Source of the DNA: Caenorhabditis elegans
Taxonomy: Eukaryota; Nematoda; Chromadorea; Rhabditida; Rhabditidae
Direction: 5' to 3'
Length of the DNA: 64,000 nt
NCBI RefSeq assembly: GCF_000002985.6
Contig: NC_003281.10
Location: 12,152,001 to 12,216,000, forward strand
The position numbers were made by a program, and so were the translations under genes. The notes under the pieces were generated by a model, which worked only from the letters and a program-made list of their open reading frames with translations, was not told the origin of the DNA and did not search any database. Numbering within the stretch: position 1 is the first letter of the stretch; each line of letters begins with the position of its first letter. This document shows, in pieces, positions 45,001 to 54,800 of this stretch.

Positions 45001-48000
45001 ATGAAATGAATGATATGATACCTGTTGTTCTGATTAAATTAGAGTTTCGTGGAGTTGGTGAAAAGTTTGGTTTGCCGGAAATTAGCTTTGCCGGTTTGCC
45101 GATTTTGCCGGAAAATTTCAATTCCGGCAATTTGCCGGTTTCCTGGAAATTTTCAATTCCGGCAAGTTGCCAGTTTTCCGAAGTTGCCGGAAAATTTCAA
45201 TTCCGGCAGGTGGCCGGTTTGCCAAAATTGCCGGAAGTTTTCATTTACCTCAAATTTCTGGTTTTCCGATTTGCCGAAAATGTTTCATTCCGGCAAATCG
45301 CCTGTTTGTCGAAATTGCCGGAAATTTTCAATTCCGGCAAATTGCCTCTTTGCCGAATTTGCCGGAAATTTTTATTATAGGCAAATTGCCGGCTTGTCGA
45401 AATTGCCGAAAATTTTCAATTCGAAAAAATTGCCCGTTTGCCGAAATTGCCGGAAATTCTCATTTTCGGGAAATTGCCGGTTTGCCGATTTTTCCGGTTT
45501 TCAGAATTTACCGGAAATTTTCATTTTCGGCAAATTGCCGGTATGCCGAAATTGCCGAAAATTTTCCAATCCGGCGAATCACCGGTTTGCCGATTTGCCG
45601 GAAATTTTGTATTCGGCAATTTCCGTATTTGGCGTAAAAAAACCTTTCCCGTCCATTTCTCCTCGAGATTTTTTCTCAATTTTCATAAAGAATTAAAATT
45701 GTACAAAAATGCTTTCACAACTCACCTGAGCACATTTTGGCATAACTTTCGGGCAAACATATAGATTAATCACACCAGAATCCCCTTCATTAGCCTGAAC
45801 TCTCAACTCTAGACGGCAAACATTTGCTTGACAACGATATGATGCAAGTAGTGGCCATGGATTCAACGCATCCTGCCGAACTTCACTCACAACTGACGCA
45901 TTCTTTTCAACTTCCATCAGACGAATCGGAAGCTGACTTTGCACAACAACAAAATCGATTGGGATGACTAATTCGATAGTCAGGTTGTAGGCTCCGTGAG
46001 CAGCGCTGTACTCAAAGTTTTCATGAACCTGGAAACTATGAAAAAATGTGGAGCCTGTGCCACTTCCTTGTCTTTTCGTGATTTCTTCATATCTCAATCT
46101 CTCCTCGTTCACTTTTGTTTGGAGCTCCTCAACTTCTGATCTGAAAAAAATTTTTTTTTTTTTTTTGAAAATGATACTTGAACTTTTTTGATCTCTCTCT
46201 CTGTGTCATGTACATAATTAAAATGTTAACAAACATCGACGTCATTTGCAGAGTCCACACCAAATATCAAATTACCACACACATACTCACCTTAACTGTT
46301 GCATTTTCACACTGAAATTAGCGGCGACTGGAAGGTTTTCGATCATCGGACGGGATGTTTTGGCAAGCGAAAATAGCCATCCTAAACGATTTTTTGTGTT
46401 TTTATGAAATGTCGGGGTACGTACTGTAGGGGGCTATGGGGATTCTGTAGGGGTACTGTTGGGAGGTGGTACTGTAGAGGTACTGTGGGGTACTCTGTGG
46501 GTACTGTAGGAAAATTATGGCAGTGCTGTAAGAATACTGTCTGGGTACTGTAGGGGGTACTGTAGAATTACTCTAGGGGTAGTTTGGAGGTTTTGTGGAG
46601 GATTACTGTAGGATTACTGTAGTTTTGAAAAAATTGGCTATTAATCTTTTGAAGAGATATTGGTTTGGGGTTAGCAGAGGGATATGGTCGGGGTATTGTA
46701 GGAGCACTGTGGGGGTACTGTAGGGGTACTGTGTGGGTACTGTAGAAAAACTGTGGGGGTGCTGTAAGAATACTCTCTGGGTACTGTAGGGGGTATTGTA
46801 GAACTACTTTAAGAGTACTGTGGAGGTGCTGTAAGAATACTATAAAGGAGATGTAGTTTTGGAAAAATACAAGACGTCGTTTGAAAAGATATGTATTAGT
46901 TGGGGTTAGTGGAAGGGGTATTGTAGGGGTACTGTAGGAGTGCTCTAGGAGTACTGTAGGGGTACTGTAGTACTGTGTTCATACTGTGGAAGTACATATG
47001 GGGGACTGTAATGGTATTGTAGGATTACTGTAGTTTTGGAAAATGAGTTGTTGTATTTGCGAGATATTGAGTTGGGCTAAGTGGGAGTGGTAGGGTTGAT
47101 AACCGGCAAACTTATTTTCCGGCAAGTTTGGCAAATTGGCAAATTGCCGGTTTTTTTGCCGAAAAAAAGTTTGCCGCCCACCCCCTCCCTGGTTGATTGT
47201 GTTCACTGAGGCATTATCTTGCGAATTAACTGTATTCGAAAACTGAGCAGTTACAAACCTGTAAATGTGCAAATAATAATATCAATCTCAGATTTTGAAG
47301 ATACATGACCGCACGATATTCCAGTTATCGACTCGTCACAAGACTGAAAACACCTTTTTTTTCATAAGAATTTTGCAACTTCAACAAAAGCCTACAAAAG
47401 TTCCGAATAAATGTGCATGATCAGTTTCATCAATAACGTAAATCTCAATCAATCCATCTTCTTTTCCCACAATAATATCCGGAAATTGTCCGCCAGTCAC
47501 ATTGAAGCACACAATTGTTGTGACACAAGCTCCCGACGTTGTATCAATTTCCCATAGGATCTTTCCACCGCCTTGAGGTACACTAACAAGTCCCAGCCTG
47601 CCAGTTTTTGTTCCGTAAAGAACCAAAAGCTTCGTATGACCACCATCGCCCATAAAAAGGGAAACTGTGAATGGAACACTATCGAGTCGGACATCATAGG
47701 CGAAGTTGTTGCCTTCAATGATTTGAAGAGTTGAGTTACCACATGCGAGAATTGAAGTGTATTCTCGACTCCCCCATGCTTCTTCGAATACAAGGCTTAC
47801 AACATCATGAATGTCTTCCGTGCAAAGATAACTCTGGAATTTGTTCGTAGATCAATTTTGAGTTCTCTCTTACTACAAAATTGGCCATTTTAGAACAGTT
47901 TCAAAATTGTGAATTTTTGCCATAAATTGTCCATTTTTGCCACATTCTCATGGTTTTTGATGTGTTAAACCTAGATTTTCTGAATTCTCCATATACGAAT

Positions 48001-50450
48001 TACCCGTGTTCAACTAATTTAGACAACTTTTTATTTTTGCCCATTTTCATTTTTCTGCCATCTAATGACTGCCCAATTTTTTTCGGGCAAAAAAATATTT
48101 TTTTGGAAATTATTAGAAATAGGAAAAGGGCAAATTTTTAGGGTTCTGGCATCAATTTTGAGTCCTCTAACTACAAAAATAACCATTTTAGAGGACTTTC
48201 AAAATTGTCATTTTTTGCCATAAATTGTCATTTTTGCCACTTTTTATTAGTTTTTGATGGGTTGAACCTAGTTTTTCTGAATTCTACGTATATGAATTAC
48301 CCGTTTTCAACAAATTTAGACAACTTTTTATTTTTGCCCATTTTCATTTTTCTGCCATCTTTTGGGCAAAAATTTGGGCAAAAAAAAAGATTTTTCTGGA
48401 AATGTACAAAACCACTATATTCTGAAAAAGGGCAATTTTTTAGCGTTCGGAGATCAATTTTGAGTCCTCTAACTACAAAATTAACCATTTTAGATTAGTT
48501 TCAAAATTGCGTTTTTTGCCGTAAATTGTCCATTTTTGCCACTTTCTAATGATTTTTGACGGGTTAAACCTAGATTTTCTGAATTCTCCATATATAAATT
48601 ACTTTTTTTAAACAAATTTAGACAACTTTTTATTTTTGCCCATTTTCATTTTTCTGTCATCTTTTGGGCAAAAATTTGGGCAGAAAAAAATTATTTTTCT
48701 GGAAATATTCGAAACTATTATATTCTAAAAAAAGGGCAGTTGTTCAATGCTTGGAGATCAATTTTTCTTTTTTAAGTTAAATATTAAACTCAAATTTGAA
48801 TGGTAAAGAGCTTAACCACAGTTAGTTTAGCGATGTGCACCAGAGGTGCGCGGCAAATTTGCCAAATTTGCCGAACTTGGCGAGCACGGCAAACGTTAAA
48901 ATTTGCTACACACCAAAAAGGGTGTTGGAAAATGTTGAAACATTTTCGTTTTTCTATTATTCGAATTTCCGAAATATTGTTTTAAAAAATTCAAAAAAAA
49001 ATAATGTTATTTTTCATCAACAGAAACAAAATCTGGTTATGACCAACGGGTGGTGCAAAAACCTACATTCGAATCCACCGTGTCATGATATCTACTGTAA
49101 CTTTTTCGTCCAGTCAAAACCACATCCAATCCACGTACGAACATTCGATTCGCAACTTCAGCCATATTAGTTTCCATCGAAAAAAATGTTTTTCCTTTTC
49201 GATTGACTCCTCGAACCGTATTTTGTGATGCGACAAAGATTTTATCCTTTTTTTTCGACGATGCCGGGCCACCGAGAGCCAACGATTGAACAGGGTATCC
49301 TGGTTGAGTTTTGAATATTATCTGGAAATTTTTAAATTAAAATCCGGCAAAAATCGGAAATTCGGAAATTTGCCGGAATTGAAAATTCCCAGCATCTCTT
49401 CAAACGGGCAAAGTTTCGGAATTTAAAAGTTCCGGCAAATCGACAAGTAGCCAAAATTGAGCTTTTTTGGCAAACAGCAAAGTCGGCAAATTGCCATTTT
49501 TCAAATTTCCGGCAAGTTCGGCATATCTCGGCAAATCGCTTCGTGCATTTCCCGAATATTTTCGTAAAAAGTACAAAAATTGCTAGAAGTACGAAAATGT
49601 GCGACAATGGGTAGAAACTGGGTAGAACCGATATACCGGCAATTTGCCGACTTGCCGATTTTTTCTTTTTTGGAAATTTCAGAATTTCAGTTGTAAAGGG
49701 CAAAATTGTACGCATCCTATGAATGTTTCTACATCTATTTTGAAAAATAAGCAAATTCTACATATGAAAATGTCTAAAGAAAACCGAAAAAACTTTAAAA
49801 AAGGCACAATTTTAAGTGTTTCCGTCTTATCCCTCTAAAATCTTCCGGGAAATTGATATCCGGCAAATCGGCAAACCGGCAATTTGCCGATTTGCCGAAC
49901 GGCATTTGTTTCCCACGCCTGTTTTAGAAAACTACATAGCATGTGTACTCCACCAGAAAAATCTGAAACTGTCTGGAAAAAATCATAAAAAATTTACTCA
50001 CCGTGGTGTCATTCGATTTTCTCGATAAACAGATTAAGCTTCCGTTCTGTCCACCGACTACTATCTGCAAACATCAAATTGGTTTTTTTTAACTTTCACG
50101 TATCTCTGGCCTCCCTCATAAATTTAAATGGAAGAGTTTGCCTAACTAAGCCAGGCCATATCTGGGGTAGATTTACGGCGCGTTGCGTGTCGCGTCGCGG
50201 CTCGATTGTAAAACTATATGTATTTGTCCGTGTGGAGTACACGTTGTGCGGCGGGGGTGATTGTCAATGGAGCGCGAAAAATTCAAAGAGGAAGGCTAGA
50301 AGCCCGTGTATATATCTGATACATGCTTAAAGTATTTAAAAAAACCCTTACCAAATCGTGTTCTTTCTCCTTATCCGACGGAATAACACGCATGCAACCC
50401 CGATTAGTAGTGCCGACTTGAGCGAAATCAGTTCTCGAATAATTTTGCAT
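39056..50450 (-). CDS. bbs-7: BBSome subunit BBS-7 (OSM-12)
   Basis: BBS7 is a core subunit of the BBSome, the complex that links intraflagellar transport to membrane cargo in cilia; in worms it acts in ciliated sensory neurons. Exons: 50450-50352, 50064-50002, 49321-49067, 47833-47396, 47343-47259, 46381-46291, 46140-45726, 41502-41412, 41342-41201, 40693-40584, 40538-40435, 39328-39056. All phases match, giving about 721 residues against 715 in human. Landmarks: MQNYSRTDFAQVGTTNRGCM at the start and IIFKTQPGYPVQSLALGG in the N-terminal beta-propeller; a coiled coil (EVEELQTKVNEERLRYEEI, about residue 345); then LLASYRCQANVCRLELRV (GAE domain), YRPMNTLQFTGNFSIAEAHAW (platform) and the C-terminal helices. 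Intron 7 is 4.2 kb and contains the six-cysteine peptide gene on the opposite strand. I recall the locus as Y75B8A.12, alias osm-12. Confidence 0.94.
39785..40345. repeat. Scattered CCGGCAA-family sequence in bbs-7 intron 11
   Basis: Two related segments (39800-39960 and 40030-40350), each with CGGCAAATTG-type motifs, CCTATATCTATTTTGAAAAG or CTATCTTGAAAAGTC, and ATTCTATGAAAATATC. A third relative is at 49600-49920, so a larger dispersed unit containing the CCGGCAA motif exists. It ends in GTCGCCCACCCCTG. Confidence 0.7.
40718..40985 (+). mobile_element. tRNA-derived SINE
   Basis: The 5' part resembles a tRNA gene: GGGGGCAGATAGCTCAGTCG with an A box (TAGCTCAGTCGGT, about 40729-40741) and a B box (GAGTTCAATTCC, 40772-40783), then CCTCACCCCC closing the acceptor-like stem. 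It continues into 180 bases of unrelated GC-richer body (GGATTATCGGCCACAGTCCC, CCAGTGGGATCACCACCAGG) and an AT-rich TTTTTAATTTTAATTTTTAA tail. The insert is antisense in bbs-7 intron 9, starting only about 25 bases from exon 10. No tRNA is expected to be functional because the anticodon arm is poor. Confidence 0.75.
41580..41660. repeat. Small CCGGCAA-family remnant
   Basis: GGCAAATTGCCGATTTGTCG and CATTTTCGGCAAACTGCC in bbs-7 intron 7. Confidence 0.6.
41775..41995. repeat. Dispersed repeat with CGCGTTGCGTGTCGCG core
   Basis: Full copy, from TTTCTGGCTTCCCTCATAAA to AATGAGGAAGGCCAGAA. The two ends, TTCTGGC and GCCAGAA, are complementary and bound the element. Confidence 0.85.
42030..42275. 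repeat. CCGGCAATTGCCGA-family remnant
   Basis: Mixed short motifs (AAAACCGGCAAATTGCCGAT, AAAACCGGCAACTGCCGAAA) in two opposite-facing halves around 42150. Confidence 0.6.
42583..44914 (+). CDS. Small secreted six-cysteine peptide precursor
   Basis: Two exons, 42583-42681 and 44804-44914, phase 0, 69 residues. A strong signal peptide (MRGIVILLLIVVSLLLISTV) is followed by HSHPFFIALTRLQ, DAEQLMS, a Lys-Arg processing site and a short mature domain, GLDKCGCNLGCFYSSARDCM then SCCALAL. Cysteine spacing is C-x-C-x3-C-x7-C-x2-C-C, consistent with three disulphides. I do not recognise the family. The size, the dibasic site and the CC near the end resemble regulatory or defence peptides. A TCTCAG acceptor 15 bases before the ATG suits trans-splicing. 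The gene sits wholly inside bbs-7 intron 7 on the opposite strand. Its 2.1-kb intron holds CCTGCCTG elements and a TTAGGC tract. Confidence 0.72.
42800..43065. repeat. CCTGCCTG-rich element, full copy
   Basis: TTTGTGGTAGGCAGGCGCGG ... GGTCGCCTTAAGGTCAGGCA ... TTTAACGCCTACATGGAAGC, in the intron of the six-cysteine peptide gene. Confidence 0.8.
43165..43295. repeat. CCTGCCTG-rich element, short copy
   Basis: Short form in the opposite orientation to 42800-43065: AATGCCTGCCTGCCTATTTT ... GGCAGGCCCGGAAACCGTGC. Confidence 0.7.
43385..43470. repeat. Small CCGGCAA-family remnant
   Basis: ATTCGGCAAACGGCAAATTG and TTTCCGGCAAATCGGCAAAT in the intron of the six-cysteine peptide gene. Confidence 0.65.
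44100..44560. repeat. Interstitial telomere-like tract (TTAGGC/TTAGAC)
   Basis: About 70 hexamers. The flanks are mainly TTAGGC and the core (about 44365-44515) is almost pure TTAGAC in phase. The Lys-Ser dipeptide frame on the other strand is an artefact. The tract ends at a G-run (44548-44555), as the one at 23890 begins with a C-run. Confidence 0.92.
45065..45630. repeat. CCGGCAA/TTGCCGG array in bbs-7 intron 7
   Basis: Units of about 55-60 bases (GTTTGCCGAAATTGCCGGAA, ATTTTCAATTCCGGCAAATT) repeated about nine times, ending 95 bases from bbs-7 exon 7. Confidence 0.85.
46425..47060. repeat. GGTACTGTAG array in bbs-7 intron 5
   Basis: Three higher-order units of about 230 bases built of GGGGTACTGTAG/GGGGGTACTGTAG words. 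Each ends near TGTAGTTTTGAAAAAATTGG followed by GGTTTGGGGTTAG. It is the complement of the family at 31640-31995. Confidence 0.85.
47095..47190. repeat. CCGGCAA remnant with CCCACCCCCTCCCTGG tail
   Basis: Short inverted segment (AACCGGCAAACTTATTTTCC ... GGCAAATTGCCGG) ending in GCCGCCCACCCCCTCCC, in bbs-7 intron 5. Confidence 0.65.
47849..48780. repeat. Tandem repeat of ~300 bases, three copies, in bbs-7 intron 3
   Basis: Units begin near 47849, 48148 and 48448 with GATCAATTTTGAGTCCTCT and contain TTGCCATAAATTGTCC, AGATTTTCTGAATTCTCC and TTTTGCCCATTTTCATTTTT. The last copy runs into unique sequence at about 48775. Divergence of several percent suggests moderate age. Confidence 0.85.
49340..49920. 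repeat. CCGGCAA-family and associated dispersed unit in bbs-7 intron 2
   Basis: 49345-49530 is a short array (TTGCCGGAATTGAAAATTCC). 49600-49920 is a second unit sharing CAAAATTGTACGCATCCTAT and CACAATTTTAAGTGTTTCCG with the unit at 39785-40345, and ends CGGCATTTGTTTCCCACGCC. Confidence 0.7.
50095..50305. repeat. Dispersed repeat with CGCGTTGCGTGTCGCG core
   Basis: Copy in bbs-7 intron 1. It has a small deletion relative to the others: the GACTTTCCCACGCGTTGT part is reduced to GTTGTGCGG. Confidence 0.8.
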
Positions 50451-50543
50451 TTTTTACAGTGGAAGCTGAGAGAAATGTGAGCAGAAAATCCAAGATTTCA
50501 ATAAATGGAGAACTAGGAACCGCCGAGTCGCTGGTGTTGTCGA

Positions 50544-50557
50544 GTTACTATGGCAAC
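50544..50557 (-). promoter_or_regulatory. bbs-7: X-box (DAF-19/RFX site) of bbs-7
   Basis: The + strand reads GTTACTATGGCAAC; on the gene strand it is GTTGCCATAGTAAC. This fits the worm X-box consensus RYYNYYATRRNRAC at every position and lies 94 bases upstream of the bbs-7 start codon, the usual place for genes of ciliated sensory neurons controlled by the RFX factor DAF-19. Confidence 0.92.
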
Positions 50558-50689
50558 ATGAGCTGGAGAGGGGTCAGGTGGCTCATTGGGGTGACGGGTG
50601 AGAAGCGAGGTGTTTGAAAAAGATTGTAGTAGGTATTTGCTTAGGAAATGGGCCATAATGACCGAGTCTAAAAAACAGTGCACTGCGGC

Positions 50690-51645
50690 AAATTTGCCGA
50701 AATTACCAAGCTGGGCAAATTTGCCGAATTTGCCGTTTTTTTTTTTAATTTCACATGAGACGTATGTCATCTAAAAGCTATACTACAAACTTGGTGACCA
50801 CCAAAATTCAAAAAATAATTTAAAAAAACAGGAATTGAAAATTTCCGGCAAATCTGCAAACTGCCGGAATTGAAAATTTCTGGCAAAACGGGAATTTGCC
50901 GGAACTGTAATGATCCGGCAAATCTGCAAACTGCCAGAATTGAAAATTTCTGGCAAATCGGCAATTCGCGGGAATCGAAAATTTCCGACAAATCGGCAAA
51001 TTGTCGGAATTGAACATTTACGGCAAATCGGCAAAACGGCAATTCGCTGGAATCAAAAATTTCCGGCAAGTCGGCAATTTTCCGAAAATGAAAATTTCCG
51101 GCAAATCGGCAAATTGCCGGAATTGAAAATTCCTGGCAAATCAGCAAATTTGCGGCAAATCGGCAATTTGCCGAAAATGAAAATTTCCGGCAAATACGCA
51201 ATTTGCCGGAATTGAAAATTTCCAGCAAATTGGCAAGTTGCCGGAATTGAAAATTTCTGGCTAATCAGCAAACTGCCGGAATTGAAAACTTCCGGCAAAT
51301 TGGCAAATTGCCGGAATTGAAAACTTCCGACAAATCGGCAAATTGTCGGAATTGAACATTTACGGCAAATCGGCAAAACGGCAATTCGCTGGAATCAAAA
51401 ATTTCCGGCAAATCGGCAATTTTCCGATAATGAAAATTTCCGGCAAATCGGCAATTTGCCGGAATTGAAAATTTCTGGCAAATTGGCAAATTGCCGGAAT
51501 TGAAAACTTCCGGCAAAACGGGAATTTGCCGGAACTGTAATGATCCGGCAAATCTGCAAACTGCCGGAATTGAAAATTTCTGGCAAATCGGCAATTCGCG
51601 GGAATCGAAAATTTCCGACAAATCGGCAATTTGCCGACGAAAAAA
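50690..51645. repeat. CCGGCAA/TTGCCGG array upstream of bbs-7
   Basis: A dense array of GAATTGAAAATTTCCGGCAA-type units from about 50825 to 51640. A block of about 250 bases (50880-51130) is repeated at about 51530-51640 and, in part, at 51330-51450, so there are at least two levels of repetition. It separates the bbs-7 promoter from the 3' end of the acidic-protein gene. Confidence 0.88.
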
Positions 51646-51777
51646 TCTTTCGCGCTTGTCCACGTGTAGTACAAAATTCTGTCGTAAATCGACACACACT
51701 TGCAAAATCACCTCTTTTTTAATTCCTGCAAACTGCAAATTTCAGGGGTTGATCTAATTTTAAAAAAAAAACAAAAA

Positions 51778-51783
51778 TTTATT
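51778..51783 (-). terminator. Poly(A) signal of the acidic-protein gene
   Basis: TTTATT, that is AATAAA on the gene strand, 115 bases after the stop codon. Confidence 0.6.
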
Positions 51784-51897
51784 GAATAAAAAAGTCAAAC
51801 TTTTTCAATAAAATGGAACGGGTTAACAATATATAATCGTTTAAAAAAAAAGGGAGATCATTTTTAGAAAATCAAATATTAATTTTAGAAAAAAAAA

Positions 51898-54800
51898 TCA
51901 TTCAAGACGTGGTCTTTTCGGATCCTGGGCTTCATCCTCGTCGTGTTCAGGCAGGAATTCACGTTTTTGAGCGGCGGAACTTTCTGTAGATTCTTGAGCC
52001 GGAGCAGCAGGAGTTGTTACTGAAAAAAAAGAATATTTTTGAACTTTTCAGGGAAATACTTTTAAATTACTCTAAATTTGCGCCTGATTCCGAATATTTA
52101 TGTTAAAAAATTCGAAAACAATCCCCTGAAATCTCGTAAATCGACAAAACGGAATTTTTAAAGGATTTTTGGAAATTTTTTTAAAAGGATTTTTCGGAAT
52201 TTTTAAGGATATTTGGAATATTTTTTGGAATATTTTTTTGAAATTTTTTAAAGTACCTTTCGGAATTCTTTACGATTTTTGAAGGATTTTTTGGAATTTT
52301 TTGTATTAAAAAATACAAAAAATAAGGAATTTTTTAAAGGATTTTTCGGACTTTTGTCGGATTTTTTAGAGCTTTTTAAAGGATTTTTTGGAATTTTTTG
52401 TATTAAAAAATACAAAAAATAAGGAATTTTTTAAAGGATTTTTCGGACTTTTGTCGGATTTTTTAGAGCTTTTTAAAGGATTTTTTGGAATTTTTTGTAT
52501 TAAAAAATACAAAAAATAAGGAATTTTTTAAAGGATTTTTCGGACTTTTGTCGGATTTTTTAGAGCTTTTTAAAGGATTTTTTGGAATTTTTTGTATTAA
52601 AAAATACAAAAAATAAGGAATTTTTTAAAGGATTTCTCGAAATTTTTTCGGAATTTATTGGTTTTTTTTCCGAATTTTTTGGATTTTTAAAGGATTTTTC
52701 GGAATTTTTTAAATGATTTTTTCGGAATTTTTTAAAAGAGTCTTTGGATATTTTTCGGAATATTTTTTTGATTTTCTTAATTTTTTTTAGGAAATTTTAG
52801 GAATTTTTTGAAAAGGGGTTTTCGGATTTTTTTTTTGAAATTTTTTTTTTTGAGTTTTTTAAGGAATTTTTTTGGGCTTTTTTGGAATTTTTAAAAGGAT
52901 TTTTTGGAATATTTTTAAAAGAATTTTTGTGGAATTTTTTTAAAGGATTTTTTGGAATTTTTAAAACATTTTTTAAAAGGATTTTTTGGAATTTTTTTCG
53001 GAATTTTTTAAAGATTTTTGGATATTTTTTAGAAATTTGTTTCGGATTTTTTTTGGACTTTTTTTGAATTTTTTAAAGGATTTTTTTTGGAATTGAAATT
53101 TTAAAAAATTTTAGGAATTTTTTTGGAGTTTTTTAAGGAGTTTTTTAATGATTTTTCGGAATTTTTGGAATTAAAAAAAAATTTCAGATAGATATTCGGA
53201 ATCAGGGGCAATTTGGCAAACTTGGGGAATTTTTCGTTTCAAATTTTCGAATTCGAAACTTACCATCTGCTTCTTCAGTTCTCCGCTCAGCACCTTCTCC
53301 AAACGGACGGTCTAACGGATCCATAAGCAGCTGCTGATCCTCTTCCACCCGTGGCGGGCTACCGAATGCATCCATCAGTGCCTGTTGCAGGATATCATGT
53401 GGCTCTGCCGGAGACGGACTGCCTAAAGCGTCCATCAGCGCTTGCTGTAGAATATCGTCCGGTTCTGGAGCACTTCCAGATGCTTGATCTTCTTGTTCCC
53501 CGGCTCCAGAAGGCATGGAAGAAGTTTCCGGGAATCTTGAATCTTGTTCAGGCCGCTGAGCTTCCTGCCCAGCTGCAACTCGATAATCAGAGGAGGCGTC
53601 AAAGAATGACGGATTCGCTGGATGCTGATCTACCAGGAATTGTTCTGCTGAGAATTGAGGTGGTGCTGGTCCCATGATCGGAGACTCAAGATCCACGGAA
53701 TCGGTGGAAGAATGATATGAAGCTGGAGTTGGAATGTCATAGTTGATTTCTACGGGCTCTTCGGGATCTTGTTCTTCTTCGGGCTCCTCGGCAGGTATGG
53801 CTTCTTGATCTTCTGATCTTTGATCCGGTGGAGCTTCCGAAGCTTCATTGAACGATTCCATTGACTCAGGATCTTGCTGTCTTGGCGAACGTGAAGCTTC
53901 AGAAGGACTTGAGCTACCTTCACCATTGGATTCATCAGAAGACTCATTGAACGAGTCTAGGTGAACTTGAAGATCATCTGATCTTTCTCCAGGATCTTCA
54001 AGGGATCCATTTGATGCATCTTCTTCCGGCTCCATCGCTGGTTGATCCAGGATGGCTTCGTGATCTTCTGATCCTTGATTCGGTGGTGGTGATGGAGCAT
54101 CCGAAACTTCATTGAACGCTTTCATTGGCCCTGGATCTTGCCATCTTGGTGAGCCTGGAGCTTCATAAGAACTATCGGATTCATCCGATGATGCAGAAGA
54201 TTCTCGGAGATTTTGAGGATCGTCTGATCTTTCTTGGACCGCATCCAAATCCGCGGAATCCAAAGAATCTTCAATGGGTCCAATCGATGCATCTTCTTCA
54301 GGTTCTGCTGCTGATTGATCCAGGATTGCTTCTTGAATTTCAGATCCTTGATTGGGCGGTGGTGAAGCTTTTGAAGCTTCATTGAATGCTTCCATTGGTG
54401 AACGTGAAGCTTCAGAAGGACTTGAGCTACCTTCACCATTGGATTCATCAGAAGACTCATTGAACGAGTCTAGGTGAACTTGAGGATCATTAGATCTTTC
54501 TTGGACCGCATTCGGGTCCGTATGATCCATAGGACCTTCAAGGGATCCATTCGATGCAGCTTCTTCCGGCTCCATCGCTGGTTGATCCAGGATTGATTCT
54601 GGGTCTTCTGATCCTTGATTGGGTGGTGGTGGTGGAGCTTCCGAAGCTTCAGTGAACGCTTCAATTGGCTCAGGATCTTGCTGTCTTGGCGAGCCTGGAG
54701 CTTCAGAAGAACTATCGGATTCATCAGATGATGGAGAAGATTCTCGGAGTCCTTGAGGATCATCTAATCTTTCTCGAGCAGCAGTCGGATCTTCATGTGA

